Numbered from the stretch's first letter, positions 15,523-24,772 are shown. The stretch is DNA of 64,000 nucleotides from Scalindua_A sp046757465 (GCA_046757465.1 JBHHYH010000006.1:13693-77692); one strand, 5' to 3'. The notes: generated by a model not told the origin, from the sequence alone. Made by a program: numbers and translations.

Positions 15523-16464
15523 TTAGTTTATTATATCGTTCAAACCCTTCAGATGTTCCTCTATACACCTTGGTAAGTCTAATAAGTGATATCCACCCTC
15601 TAAACAAGAGACAATTCTACCTTCACAACAATCTTTAGCGATATTCTGCGTGAGTTTGGTTAGTGTGTTGTATTCGAAAGTTTCTAAGCCTAAACCGCCA
15701 ACAGGGTCGAGACGATATGCATCAAAACCGGAAGATATGAGAATAAACTGAGGATTGAATTGTTTAACTCTTTTCTCCATTATATCTTTAAAGATCTCTA
15801 AATATTTTTGTGATTCTGTATCATAAGTAAGAGGAACGTTTATCGTAAAACCGGAACCTTCGCCTTTTCCTATTTCTTCTTTATCCCCTGTTCCTGGGTA
15901 AAATGGATACCTGTGCATTGAGAAATACATTACCGATGCGTCTTCGTAAAAGGTATCTTGGGTGCCATTACCGTGGTGTACGTCCCAATCAATTATTACA
16001 ATTCTGTCGAGATTATATCTTGATTGAATATACTTTGCTGCAATAGCGACGTTATTAAATAAGCAGAAACCCATACCCCTTGCTGGAGTGGCATGGTGGC
16101 CGGGAGGACGTACCAGACAAAATGCGTTATTTGTTTTTTTATTCATTACTAAATCAATTGCCGTAAGCAATGCGCCAGTGGCATATAATGCTGCATCATA
16201 TGAATTGGATGAGACATAGGTGTCAGGGTCTAAATATCCGCCGCCTGTTCTGGCAAGTTCAGCAACTTTTTCAATATGACTTATACTATGAACCATAGAT
16301 ACTTCTTCTTTTGTGGCAACTCTTGGTTTCTTAGTATTTAGCTTTTGCCAGATGCCGGTTGCCTCTAGGTGTTTGACTGTATTTATTAACCTTGTGGAAT
16401 TTTCTGGATGATTAGGGCCTGTATCATGTTTCAAGTAAATGTCATCATAAATAATAGTAGTCAT
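15523..16464 (-). CDS. histone deacetylase family (acetoin utilisation/AcuC-like) amidohydrolase
   Basis: Zinc-dependent deacetylase-like enzyme of the class II HDAC/AcuC/acetylpolyamine group. Motifs: DTGPNHPENSTR at the N-terminus, RPPGHHATPARGMGFCLFN (catalytic His pair) near 118-136, and IDWDVHHGNGTQDTFY (Asp/His zinc ligands), with SSGFDAYRLDPVGGLGL giving the second Asp ligand. 313 aa is standard. Bacterial members remove acetyl groups from proteins or polyamines. The substrate here is unknown. ATG 16464. Convergent with rpsT and divergent from the RNase H gene. No operon partners. Confidence 0.92.
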   Translation of the reverse strand: MTTIIYDDIYLKHDTGPNHPENSTRLINTVKHLEATGIWQKLNTKKPRVATKEEVSMVHSISHIEKVAELARTGGGYLDPDTYVSSNSYDAALYATGALLTAIDLVMNKKTNNAFCLVRPPGHHATPARGMGFCLFNNVAIAAKYIQSRYNLDRIVIIDWDVHHGNGTQDTFYEDASVMYFSMHRYPFYPGTGDKEEIGKGEGSGFTINVPLTYDTESQKYLEIFKDIMEKRVKQFNPQFILISSGFDAYRLDPVGGLGLETFEYNTLTKLTQNIAKDCCEGRIVSCLEGGYHLLDLPRCIEEHLKGLNDIIN

Positions 16465-16538
16465 AAAGTGATTCTAATGCTAGGTAGTTTTTTTGTCAAA
16501 TCAAACTAATTATAAACCAAATACTGCAGGTGAATGAT

Positions 16539-17165
16539 ATGAAAAAAGATAGCATTTCTGACCATGAGTTGTTGGCGTTGATACATAAGAACATAGATGT
16601 AAGAAGTTTAAAAAAACAGAATGAGACGATAACAAAGACGAGGATAGACAAACTTTTTCAAACCCTTAAAATCCATGTAAAAAAAAGCAAGTTATCCATC
16701 TCAACAGGGGCAGAAGAAAAAGATGTTTCTAGGAAAAAGCATCTTGATACTCTCACAGTAAATATTGACGGTGCTTCAAGGGGAAATCCTGGTAAAGCAG
16801 GCGTTGGGGTTGCCATATTTGATAAAGATTCGAAATTGGTAAAAGAATGCAGTGAATATATTGGTGTAGCAACTAACAATGTGGCAGAGTATAAAGCACT
16901 GATATTAGGTATCAAAGAGGTCATTAAGTGTGGTGCACAAGAAATATTATTTAAAACAGACAGCGAGCTTTTGGCCAAGCAAATTATGGGTGAATATAAA
17001 GTTAAAAACACACAACTTATGTATCTTTTTACTGAAGCGCAGGGGCTCTTGAAAAAGTTGCCAAAGTGGAAGATAAAATACATCCCAAGAGGGGAAAATA
17101 AAAAAGCAGATATGTTAGCAAACAAAGGAATTGAGATGTCTGTTGAAGCTGACTATAAAGGATAG
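16539..17165 (+). CDS. RNase H-like protein (RNase HI family)
   Basis: The C-terminal 140 residues form an RNase HI domain with the four carboxylates in place: Asp in VNIDGASRGNPG, Glu in NNVAEYKAL, Asp in FKTDSELLAKQI and Asp in KKADMLANKG. It resembles the short, archaeal/RnhC-like subfamily that lacks the basic protrusion. About 65 charged N-terminal residues (two Lys-rich helices) precede it and may help bind RNA-DNA hybrids. I prefer ATG 16539, six bases after AGGTG, over GTG 16530. It stands alone between divergent and convergent neighbours. Confidence 0.9.
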   Translation: MKKDSISDHELLALIHKNIDVRSLKKQNETITKTRIDKLFQTLKIHVKKSKLSISTGAEEKDVSRKKHLDTLTVNIDGASRGNPGKAGVGVAIFDKDSKLVKECSEYIGVATNNVAEYKALILGIKEVIKCGAQEILFKTDSELLAKQIMGEYKVKNTQLMYLFTEAQGLLKKLPKWKIKYIPRGENKKADMLANKGIEMSVEADYKG

Positions 17166-17255
17166 TAAAAAATATTTGAAGTTTAATATAGAACGAGCGA
17201 AGAGTAAGAAACTAAGAATAACCTTTAAAAGTGATTTGCTTAATGATTTTCTTGT

Positions 17256-18533
17256 CTATTTCTTAGCTCCTAACATTTCAAGGAAGCCTTCGATCCTTGT
17301 AGCGACCTGTCCTGACATATAATTGCCATCATCAACACAATCTCCGTCAAGATTTAAAAGCGGATATCCTTCCCTATTCAATTCTTTTTTTATAGTTGGG
17401 ATTGCAGCATTGTTTCTCCGACATCCCCAGGTAGAATAAGCTATTATACCGTCCACATTGTAATCTTTGGCCAACATCTTAATAACTTCCAACCTTTTTT
17501 CTAACGGACCGTTGTTGTGGTTAGAAATTAACTTACGTGCCAGGCTTTCGTAAGGATTATCCGGATCTAGCTCATCCCAGTAAACATGGTTTATTTCCTC
17601 GAAAACTATTTTGGTGTTTTGTGCACTTTCAATTTTGTCAAAGAGATCGGCCTTGAAATATGGTTTTAGTTCAAGCCAAAGAATCTTGATTTTTCTTTCT
17701 TCTTTTTTCCCATTTCTTTTATCCAAAGCAGTTTTTTCCCTTATTTCTTCTAGCAATGCCGTATAGAAATTTACCGCATATTTAGAGCCGATTAATAGAT
17801 GGCTCGGCACCATAAAACCAAGGGCATTATGTCCTTCGAGAGGGGACAAAGGCTCCTTTCTAGCCTGGTTTACTTCAATCATCCTTTCTCTTGCCCTGTT
17901 GGACAGTTCTATAGCCTCTTCAAGAGATTCTTTCTTCATTTTTTTACCAGAAATTTCTTCTAAACACTTCGTTAAGTTTATTAATTGGCCAGCTAGGTAC
18001 TTGACTGAATCATCATTCAAATCATAAGGAACGTCTAATATTATGCTTTTCTTCCCTGTTATGGATTCGCATATCTTTATTGTTTTTAAATTACTGTCAC
18101 AAATAGTAGTTGTACCGACGAGTAGTTGAGGAGGTGGATAAATACCCGTGGATGCCTGTCCTAATGCTGCTCTATGAAAAGAGCAAACATCAGTTGGTAT
18201 AGCAGTCAAATCAGCTTCGGCAAGCGCCTGGGAACTTCTTCCAAATTTGGCGAAAAGAGCTGCTGCCACTTCTACTGAAAAAGGTCGTAGTCCCATAGCA
18301 AAGAGGATTTCAGAAGGCACAAATAAACTTGTCCAGATTGCGCCATTTTTATAAGCATAGTAATAATGTTCGATTACACTGTTGGATAGTACCTCCATGG
18401 AACTTAATCCTGTTTTGTCAATACTCATTCCCGTTATTTTTGTGTATATGTTCAGGAATCTAAGTATTTCCTTTAAGATGTAAGGAGCAAATTTTCGAGC
18501 CAATTCCTTTTTTACTTTTTTTAAATTTAGCAT
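17256..18533 (-). CDS. 2-hydroxyacyl-CoA dehydratase D-component family protein (HgdB/BcrB/DCCP-like)
   Basis: 425-aa member of the HgdB/BcrB-BcrC superfamily, Fe-S proteins that receive single electrons of very low potential from an ATP-driven activase. The family pattern is visible: CSFHRAALGQ near residue 118, TTTICDSNLK near 147, LEGHNALGFMVPSHLLIGSK, then YSTWGCRRNNAAIPTIKKEL and the final DGDCVDDGNYMSGQVATRIEGFLEML. Cysteines in the first, second and fourth motifs are candidate cluster ligands. The next gene upstream (18705-20606) is a fused activase, so the pair looks self-sufficient. The substrate is not evident. It could be a dehydratase, a benzoyl-CoA reductase-like or a double-cubane cluster reductase. 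Confidence 0.85.
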   Translation of the reverse strand: MLNLKKVKKELARKFAPYILKEILRFLNIYTKITGMSIDKTGLSSMEVLSNSVIEHYYYAYKNGAIWTSLFVPSEILFAMGLRPFSVEVAAALFAKFGRSSQALAEADLTAIPTDVCSFHRAALGQASTGIYPPPQLLVGTTTICDSNLKTIKICESITGKKSIILDVPYDLNDDSVKYLAGQLINLTKCLEEISGKKMKKESLEEAIELSNRARERMIEVNQARKEPLSPLEGHNALGFMVPSHLLIGSKYAVNFYTALLEEIREKTALDKRNGKKEERKIKILWLELKPYFKADLFDKIESAQNTKIVFEEINHVYWDELDPDNPYESLARKLISNHNNGPLEKRLEVIKMLAKDYNVDGIIAYSTWGCRRNNAAIPTIKKELNREGYPLLNLDGDCVDDGNYMSGQVATRIEGFLEMLGAKK

Positions 18534-18704
18534 AGCTTTATTATGTCAAGTTTATTTGATTTTAAAAGCTTAAAAATGTAAGAATGAAGAGGTGTTCATA
18601 GCTTTACCGCAGGTGTTGTCTTTGGATATGTTTCTTATGAGGGATTAAGACCGTATCGTGGTATTTTACGCCAAAGATTCACAATTTTACAAGGTATCTC
18701 CAAA

Positions 18705-20606
18705 TCAAGTAGTTAACTGTTCCACGAATGCCTCAATCCTGGTTTTGATTTGGCCTTCGCTTTTAGAACTGTTATCACAATTTATGTGCAGGAGGGGAAT
18801 GTTTTTCTTTTGAAATTCCTTTTTGACCAATGGATAATCATATAGGGTGTGATCACAAAATTTTAAGGTGTGATAAATTGATCCGCTTATGGCTCTTCTT
18901 TCTATAAGGGAAATTGTGTTTTTAATCCTCTCAAACACGTTGACCATCCTGGAGCATGGAGACTTCTTCAAGTATCTTTCGGATATAGACTTATAAGGAT
19001 TATCGGTTATGTCAACTTTTTTGTCAAAAAATCTGCTTCCTGTACATAGATCATCAAGAACTACTTTAGCACCTGCATCTTCGATCACTTTGATTATTTC
19101 TTCATTTTCTAATATACTTCCCCATATTAAGAGTTTTGGTTCTGATTTTCTTTCTGGAACATCACCTATTTGCTTCATTAAAGAAGTTAAAGAGACTACA
19201 TAGTCACGGAATTTCTCAGGCACGGCATTTATGCCTTTTTTCAATAAGGTATAGATATCGTAACCGGAGTGTCCGATATAGCCATCCCATTGTCTTTGCA
19301 TGAAGACTGTAACGTTTTCTCTTACACCATTGTATAAAGCAATACTACTATTAATATCTTCGTAGTTTATTCTAAGCTTATAATATTTTTCCAGCTTTTC
19401 TTTAAAAGTTTTTATTAAACCGGCAAAATACTGTATAGAGGCTTCATCATTGTTTTTTGGTATATCGAGAATGTGACTAAATTTTTTACCATTATCCAGT
19501 CTTACCCAGGCATCGTAAAGTCTTCTCATACCATCGCAAGAGTTGGTAAATACTATACCCTCAAGATGATCCAGGTTTCCAGATAGTTTTTTATCAGCGA
19601 TGGTCTTTATATATGAACATATATTACTGCAGAGTAACTCGTCCGAAGAGCAATTATCACTGCCATCACCTTTTATTCTAACTGGATGGAATCCTGCAGC
19701 CCTAATAATTTCTACTGGCGTGTAAGTGCAAAAGTAACCAATTTTTGGCATCTTATTATCATCGAGTTCTACGTCAGCGATTGATGCTTGATTATTAGCA
19801 GTGGTCTCAACGAATTCTTTTTGAGAAACAGCATTCGCATTCTCCAGGGCTATAAGTGCTGCGCCTAAAGCGCCGACTATCTGTGGTTCGTCGGGTATTT
19901 TGATAGAACAGAGTAACTTCTTTTCCAGCTCACGCACCACCCCTATGTTCTTCGCAACACCACCTGTCATTACAACGTCTTCTTCCATGCCGACTCTCTT
20001 AGCCTGTGCCGATATCCTTTTACCTATAGAGACGTGTAATCCCTTGCATATGTCTTCAGTTTTATGATCAGCGCCTATCAGGGACACAACCTCTGATTCC
20101 GCAAAAACAGTGCACAGGCTACTAATAGAGACATTGTCATTTCCTTTGAGAGAAAGTTCCCCCATATCATCAAGCTCTATTTCTAGCGTTCTTGCCATTA
20201 CCTCTAAAAATCTTCCTGTTCCTGCCGCGCATTTATCATTCATAGAGAAGTCAAGGACATTGCCTTTAGCATCAAGCTTTATTGCCTTACTATCTTGCCC
20301 TCCAATGTCTATAACAGTTCTGGCACTCGGGAAAAAATGATTTGCACCTTTGGCATGACACGTAATCTCTGTTACAACTTCGTTAGCGAAAGGGACTTTG
20401 ATTCTACCATATCCAGTCGCAACTATATAGCCAATATCTTTTTCTTCTACCTTTGTAATATTTAAGATGTGTTTGAATATTTTATCGCAGGCTTTCTTAC
20501 TACTGGCGCCCGTTGCAATTACTTCATAAGCTAATATTTCTTTCTTGTCATTTAGCAACACAGCATCAGTTGTTAGTGACCCTATATCAATCCCTAGTGT
20601 TAACAT
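18705..20606 (-). CDS. fused BadF/HgdC-type activase and HgdB-like dehydratase-family protein
   Basis: A two-part protein of 633 aa. Residues 1-255 are an ASKHA ATPase activator: GIDIGSLTTDAVLL (phosphate 1), VIDIGGQDSKAI, then NDKCAAGTGRFLEVMA and SSLCTVFAESEVVSL (the two Cys that bridge a [4Fe-4S] in activase dimers), and MTGGVAKNIGV. After a linker (about 256-280) comes an HgdB-like domain starting KIGYFCTYTPVEIIRAAGF. It has SNICSYIKTI, FTNSCDGMRRLYD, KFCDHTLYDYP and a C-terminal HINCDNSSKSEGQIKTRIEAF. The fusion ties ATP hydrolysis to reduction of an Fe-S partner, probably the 425-aa protein encoded 171 bases downstream. The start is ATG 20606. Confidence 0.88.
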   Translation of the reverse strand: MLTLGIDIGSLTTDAVLLNDKKEILAYEVIATGASSKKACDKIFKHILNITKVEEKDIGYIVATGYGRIKVPFANEVVTEITCHAKGANHFFPSARTVIDIGGQDSKAIKLDAKGNVLDFSMNDKCAAGTGRFLEVMARTLEIELDDMGELSLKGNDNVSISSLCTVFAESEVVSLIGADHKTEDICKGLHVSIGKRISAQAKRVGMEEDVVMTGGVAKNIGVVRELEKKLLCSIKIPDEPQIVGALGAALIALENANAVSQKEFVETTANNQASIADVELDDNKMPKIGYFCTYTPVEIIRAAGFHPVRIKGDGSDNCSSDELLCSNICSYIKTIADKKLSGNLDHLEGIVFTNSCDGMRRLYDAWVRLDNGKKFSHILDIPKNNDEASIQYFAGLIKTFKEKLEKYYKLRINYEDINSSIALYNGVRENVTVFMQRQWDGYIGHSGYDIYTLLKKGINAVPEKFRDYVVSLTSLMKQIGDVPERKSEPKLLIWGSILENEEIIKVIEDAGAKVVLDDLCTGSRFFDKKVDITDNPYKSISERYLKKSPCSRMVNVFERIKNTISLIERRAISGSIYHTLKFCDHTLYDYPLVKKEFQKKNIPLLHINCDNSSKSEGQIKTRIEAFVEQLTT

Positions 20607-20773
20607 TTAACCTCTTCTCCTTAAAAGGTTGAGATTATTGCAATGTAATATGAAATGGTTAAAATTCACGGGCAATACTATCAAAGTTGCATTACATAGT
20701 CAAGGTATAGTTTCCAATGAAGCTAATTTTAAATGTAATTTTGTTAAAACGACTTAAGCTTGTTAAAGATGAA

Positions 20774-20804
20774 GTTGCCGGCGCGCTGATTCACGCCGGA
20801 CAAC
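20774..20804. repeat. GC-rich hairpin in an AT-rich spacer
   Basis: GTTGCCGGCG and CGCCGGACAAC pair with one bulged A around a 10-base loop. No T-run follows on either strand, so it is not a standard terminator. The spacer from 20607 to 21019 contains no gene that I can support. This hairpin is its only visible structure. Confidence 0.4.
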
Positions 20805-21019
20805 AAATCGCCCGGCTCGACGGTTATTAGTCAAAGAGCAAATTTTCTGCCCAAAACCTGACAATCTTGTAAAATTAAGATATAACTTATGTATACGCAA
20901 CTAATTATGAACATGGGAAAAACAGCTAATTATTCTTCCAATGCCATTTCATGTTTATAAAATCTACACTTATTTTCTCCATTTACAATTCTAAAAATTT
21001 TTTCTGTAATTTTGTTAAC

Positions 21020-21055
21020 AAAAAAGGCTTATAAGGGTGGACCTTATAAGCCTTT
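21020..21055 (-). terminator. intrinsic terminator of the NRDD-like gene
   Basis: Perfect 14-bp arms AAAGGCTTATAAGG/CCTTATAAGCCTTT around a 5-base loop. On the minus strand the stem is followed by TTTTTTG. It lies 63 bases after the stop at 21119 and fits rho-independent termination of that gene. Confidence 0.75.
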
Positions 21056-21118
21056 AATGAACTACACGGAAGGAATAGTTTGTTACACTTAATCTTGATT
21101 CGAGTGGTTAAATCTTCA

Positions 21119-21583
21119 TTATAAAGAATCTATCATTTTTAGGCGTTCTTTCTGAAAAATGGGTTTTTTGTCGGTAAGTCCGTACCTACCATTTGCCCTG
21201 TCTCTTAACTCCCCTACTTTTGACTTGTTCCAATTATTAACCCTTGAGTAATAACCTACAATTCTTGTGATTCCATTTAATACAATAGGAGCTCTATCAT
21301 TCTGGAGTACCCTTAAGAATTCTTGAGCTTTGTCAAGATCCGTAATTTTTTGCACAATCTCATCGATTGATACTTCAATATATGCGCCCTCAATCCCTTC
21401 GGCTTTACTATAGTCCCTTAACACAAACACTTCTTTGCCTCGACTGTTATCTTTATCTGACGGAAACGCTGTACCAATTATCTCTAGGTTGGAAGATAAT
21501 TCTATAGCCTCTACAAAAATAGACAAACTTTCCTCAATCCCTTCTACTACACCGGTATTCCTTTCTAAAGTCGTCACTGTCAC
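21119..21583 (-). CDS. small protein with anaerobic ribonucleotide reductase (NRDD)-like C-terminus
   Basis: 154 aa. The C-terminal third reads ITRIVGYYSRVNNWNKSKVG followed by ELRDRANGRYG. This is the motif found near the glycyl-radical end of anaerobic ribonucleoside-triphosphate reductases and in small proteins annotated as NrdD-like. The glycyl radical loop and Cys motifs of a full reductase are absent, so it is not itself a reductase. The N-terminal 100 residues are acidic and unrecognised. The GTG at 21583 follows a perfect AAAGGAGG, and an intrinsic terminator follows, so it is a well-expressed single gene. Its role is unknown. Confidence 0.65.
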   Translation of the reverse strand: MTVTTLERNTGVVEGIEESLSIFVEAIELSSNLEIIGTAFPSDKDNSRGKEVFVLRDYSKAEGIEGAYIEVSIDEIVQKITDLDKAQEFLRVLQNDRAPIVLNGITRIVGYYSRVNNWNKSKVGELRDRANGRYGLTDKKPIFQKERLKMIDSL

Positions 21584-21600
21584 TATTTACCTCCTTTTTT

Positions 21601-22395
21601 AATATAATAATAACACATTCTCTTTCCTTATTTCCTTAAATGATAACTAATCTCAAACTAGATATTGACGTACCTCCTTTCCCAGATTTTCTAAGCTGAT
21701 TGAAATTTAAAGATCCAAAAATAACATCTAGATGTACAAACATGGATATGTCCAAGCAATATACAAATTGTGAATAAAATGTCAAGTATATTTTTTATAA
21801 AATATACAAAATATTGTACCTGACTCGGATTTTCACACAACATTTATAGCACAAGGCTACTTTGGCACATGGGTTACGATAAAAGTAGTTGGATGGATAA
21901 ATTTTTAATATTTTTCTTAAATAACAACCATCTAAACTTCATTAAATTGTGTAATGATTAAGTAGTAGTTAAAATTAGACATATACTAAAGGGGGTTATC
22001 GTTCACATAACTCACTGATAACAAGGAACTTACAGAAATTGTAGGTAAGTCTTCGGCAAACCCATTTTCCCCGCAAGACTTTCATTACAGAAGTTCATTA
22101 GTTAAAGAACCTACTTGTCTGAAGATGCCTATCCTGCTATGCTATTTGGACGGGTAGTTGGCAGGTGAGGTTGCAACACTTCAATCTTGGATAAAGAAGC
22201 AAACTGACAACAAACGTTCCCATATTGCCCCTTTCCCGTAAAATGAGCTTACTCCAATACCGTATTCGACACGGTGCTTTGCATATGAAAGGGGAAGAGG
22301 GAGGGAGGGATTAAAAATATTTTTCAAACTATATTTTCCCTTGCAAAAAGTTAAATACATTAAATTTTTTGAATATCAATAAGGCACTATAAAAA
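21601..22395. other. 795-bp spacer without a recognisable gene
   Basis: No convincing reading frame on either strand. An inverted pair AAGTCTT/AAGACTT spans about 22047-22080, and CCCCTTTC/GAAAGGGG lies about 22230-22295. Either could be structure in a long 5' leader of the secreted-protein gene that begins at 22396. I see no transposase remains and no known riboswitch core. Confidence 0.4.
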
Positions 22396-22914
22396 ATGAA
22401 ATATACTCAATATATTTTTGTAATACTTCTTGTTATTTTATCAACAAATAAAATAAGTTTTGCTCGAGGTAAAATTGTAGATTATTTTTTAAACAACCCA
22501 AATGCCTGGAATGATACAAAGAGGATTACACATAGTACACCGACGAAGGTTATCGTTGAAGATGGACTGAAGGGATTGGTATTTAACCTTACGTACTTAA
22601 CAGAGGGAGATGAAGTGGCGTTGATTTTTCTGGAAACCAAAGAGGTAAAAAAATTGCGGTATGAGGGTTTTTGTGATGCCGGGGATAAACTATTACCTGG
22701 TAGAAATAGGATTGTGTCTGTTATTACGAAGAATTACGGGAAACGCACAAAATTTCATTATAAATTCATACTCCAAAGGGATATTGATAACGTTACCGTT
22801 AAAACCTATAATGATGGCGACGCCGTTCTGGAAAGTGAGTACGATGGCAGTATGCCAGTCGAAGACGATGCAAATCTATCGGGGATTAAACTTTGCGAGA
22901 TTGAGATTCGTTAG
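22396..22914 (+). CDS. hypothetical secreted protein, 172 aa
   Basis: Not recognised. Residues 1-23 form a clear signal peptide (YIFVILLVILSTNKISFA, cleavage after SFA or nearby). The mature part of about 148 residues is mostly predicted beta, with short charged strands and two cysteines (GFCDAGDK, KLCEIEI) that may form a disulphide. No catalytic motif or lipobox is seen. The start is ATG 22396. It precedes a membrane-protein gene by 82 bases on the same strand. The proteins may act together at the cell envelope, but nothing in the sequence says how. Confidence 0.6.
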   Translation: MKYTQYIFVILLVILSTNKISFARGKIVDYFLNNPNAWNDTKRITHSTPTKVIVEDGLKGLVFNLTYLTEGDEVALIFLETKEVKKLRYEGFCDAGDKLLPGRNRIVSVITKNYGKRTKFHYKFILQRDIDNVTVKTYNDGDAVLESEYDGSMPVEDDANLSGIKLCEIEIR

Positions 22915-22996
22915 ATGTTTTACGCCATATTCAGCCTTTCTCTAGAAAACAATATATCATTCCATTTATCCTCCTTACATCATAACTAAGATAATA

Positions 22997-23656
22997 ATGA
23001 AAAGATGGGTACTCATTTCGGATTGGGCGATAGGGGGATCTATACTTCTAACGCTTTTATGGGACGGGATCTGTTCACTTTTTGCACCTGGCTGGATTGC
23101 TGCTTGTATGATAGCAGTAATAGATTGGTTCATTTTTATCGTATATGCCATCAAGTATAAAGATTCCTTAGTTTTTCGTCTAATGATCTTCGCAGTAGTA
23201 GCTGGTTGGGTAGAGTTGTTGGCAGACAGGTGGCTGATAGTTATAACTGAAACACTCGTTTATCAACCGGGAGGCCCCTTTGTGGTGAGTTCACCCTTAT
23301 ATATGCCGTTCACCTGGGGAGTAGTCCTGGTTCAAACAGCCTATGTAGGTTGGCGTATTCTAAAATCCTTTGGATTGGTACGGGCAATATTAGTTACCAG
23401 TTCATTAGGGGCAATTACAATCCCCCTGTACGAGTGTTGGGCAAAGGGAGCAATGTGGTGGTATTATCAAAATTCTCGAATGTGGGGAGTGGTACCTTTT
23501 TATATAATTGTAGGTGAGTTTTTCGTTGTTGGTGCACTGGTACTGTTAGTGCGTATGTTTGAAGGACGACCCTGGTGGTTCGCACCGATTTTTGGGCTGG
23601 TGCAGGGACTATGGATATGGCTCTGTTATATTTTCGCCTTTACCCTTGTGGGATAA
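22997..23656 (+). CDS. multi-pass membrane protein, unknown function
   Basis: 219 aa with about seven hydrophobic segments (roughly 7-27, 29-48, 60-85, 105-123, 130-148, 160-186, 192-215). It is strikingly rich in Trp (about 17). Conserved-looking polar residues within membrane stretches include LLADRWLIVITE and YECWAKGAMWWYY, suggesting a binding or catalytic site within the bilayer rather than a mere anchor. I cannot name the family. The start is ATG 22997. The stop falls immediately before a GC-rich repeat at 23655-23805. Confidence 0.65.
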   Translation: MKRWVLISDWAIGGSILLTLLWDGICSLFAPGWIAACMIAVIDWFIFIVYAIKYKDSLVFRLMIFAVVAGWVELLADRWLIVITETLVYQPGGPFVVSSPLYMPFTWGVVLVQTAYVGWRILKSFGLVRAILVTSSLGAITIPLYECWAKGAMWWYYQNSRMWGVVPFYIIVGEFFVVGALVLLVRMFEGRPWWFAPIFGLVQGLWIWLCYIFAFTLVG

Positions 23657-23805
23657 GCCCGCCAACCTGGCCGTACCTAATGGTACCTGCCCGAAAGATA
23701 TTGTCAGGTAGGCGTTCGGGCGGGGAAGCTCCGGAGGATATCCACTTCGCATTCACCCACGGACAAAGCCCCCGTGGTCTTCTGTGAAGGCGGATGAAAT
23801 TAAGT
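23655..23805. repeat. GC-rich palindromic repeat, copy 1
   Basis: A sudden GC-rich block in AT-rich DNA. GCCCGAAAG and GTTCGGGC pair around the middle (about 23691-23725). The 3' part contains GGGAAGCTCC, AAAGCCCCCGTGG and ends GGCGGATGAAATTAAGTA. The last stretch resembles the right end of the copy at 24764-24875 (GGCGGGTGGAAAATTAAGTA). It is non-coding and may be a small mobile palindromic element or a terminator-like structure for the membrane-protein gene. Confidence 0.7.
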
Positions 23806-23884
23806 ATTGTATTTTTACATAAAAATGTAAATAATATGTTGATAAGTGCAGATAAATTTGAACTAAACTGAATGATAATGTGAT

Positions 23885-24772
23885 ATGAGAAAAGTAGTAA
23901 TTATTTTAATAACGATAGTATTCTCCGCTACGGTTTATGCTGAATCGAGCGTCTGGAAGTTAACTTCGGGTAACAACAACTTTTACATTGCCGGTTCCTG
24001 CCACGTTTTGAGCAAGTCCGACTATCCACTCCCAGAAGAGTTTGAAACAGCTTATGAGAACGTTGATCAGGTTATTTTTGAGACTGATCTGGAAGCGCTT
24101 ATGAGACCAGAAATTCAACAGCTCTTGATTGGCAAGGCTACGTATCCAGGAGACGATACACTCGAGAAAAAGTTATCGAAAAAATCATATGCAACTTTAG
24201 CTGAATATTGTAATCACAATGCTATTCCCATCAGTATTTTTCAGAAATTCAAACCATGGATGGTTACAATGACTTTGCTGGCTATGGAATTGGAAAAGAA
24301 CGGGATATCTTCGGCAGATGGGTTGGAGTTGTATCTTAGTGAGAAGATAAAGAGAGATGGAAAAAATACAGGAGGATTAGAGGATATTCAGGAACATATC
24401 GAAATAATATCTTCGTTTGAGGAAGCCCTAGACGAGTCAATCATCGAAAACTTTGTTCAAGAAATAGAGGAATTACATGTTATAATAAAAGGCATAATCA
24501 AATCATGGAAGGCCGGAGATGAGGCTAAGATAAATGAATATTTATCAGGAAGATTGCGTAAGGAATACCCGAAATTATACGAAAGAATTATTGTTGATAG
24601 GAATAGGCGTTGGATATCTCCTCTGGAAGATTTGATAAACTCACGTAAACGAACTCTTGTAGTCGTTGGCGTCGGCCATCTGGCTGGTGAGGACAGCGTC
24701 ATCAATCTATTGAAATCCAAAGGTTATAAAATAGAAAAATTGAATGTGAAGCTCCACGGGCAAAGCCCATAA
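23885..24772 (+). CDS. TraB/GumN family secreted protein
   Basis: 295 aa with signal peptide (residues 1-19, cut after VYA). The TraB/GumN (PF01963-type) hallmarks are both present: YIAGSCHVLSKSDYPLPEEF, with the first conserved GxxH and a following polypeptide that continues FETDLEAL, and VVVGVGHLAGEDSVINLL near residue 260. The family is related to Tiki metalloproteases. The conserved His, Glu and second GxxH are candidate metal ligands, so an envelope protease role is plausible. The last residues KLHGQSP and the stop codon are encoded by a GC-rich repeat that begins at 24764, so the natural C-terminus may have been replaced. Confidence 0.85.
   Translation: MRKVVIILITIVFSATVYAESSVWKLTSGNNNFYIAGSCHVLSKSDYPLPEEFETAYENVDQVIFETDLEALMRPEIQQLLIGKATYPGDDTLEKKLSKKSYATLAEYCNHNAIPISIFQKFKPWMVTMTLLAMELEKNGISSADGLELYLSEKIKRDGKNTGGLEDIQEHIEIISSFEEALDESIIENFVQEIEELHVIIKGIIKSWKAGDEAKINEYLSGRLRKEYPKLYERIIVDRNRRWISPLEDLINSRKRTLVVVGVGHLAGEDSVINLLKSKGYKIEKLNVKLHGQSP

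Noticed and set aside
22010..22160. Resemblance to a c-di-GMP riboswitch (GGCAAACC word)
   Set aside because: The GACGCAAAGCC and receptor elements of the class are missing and the stem lengths do not fit.
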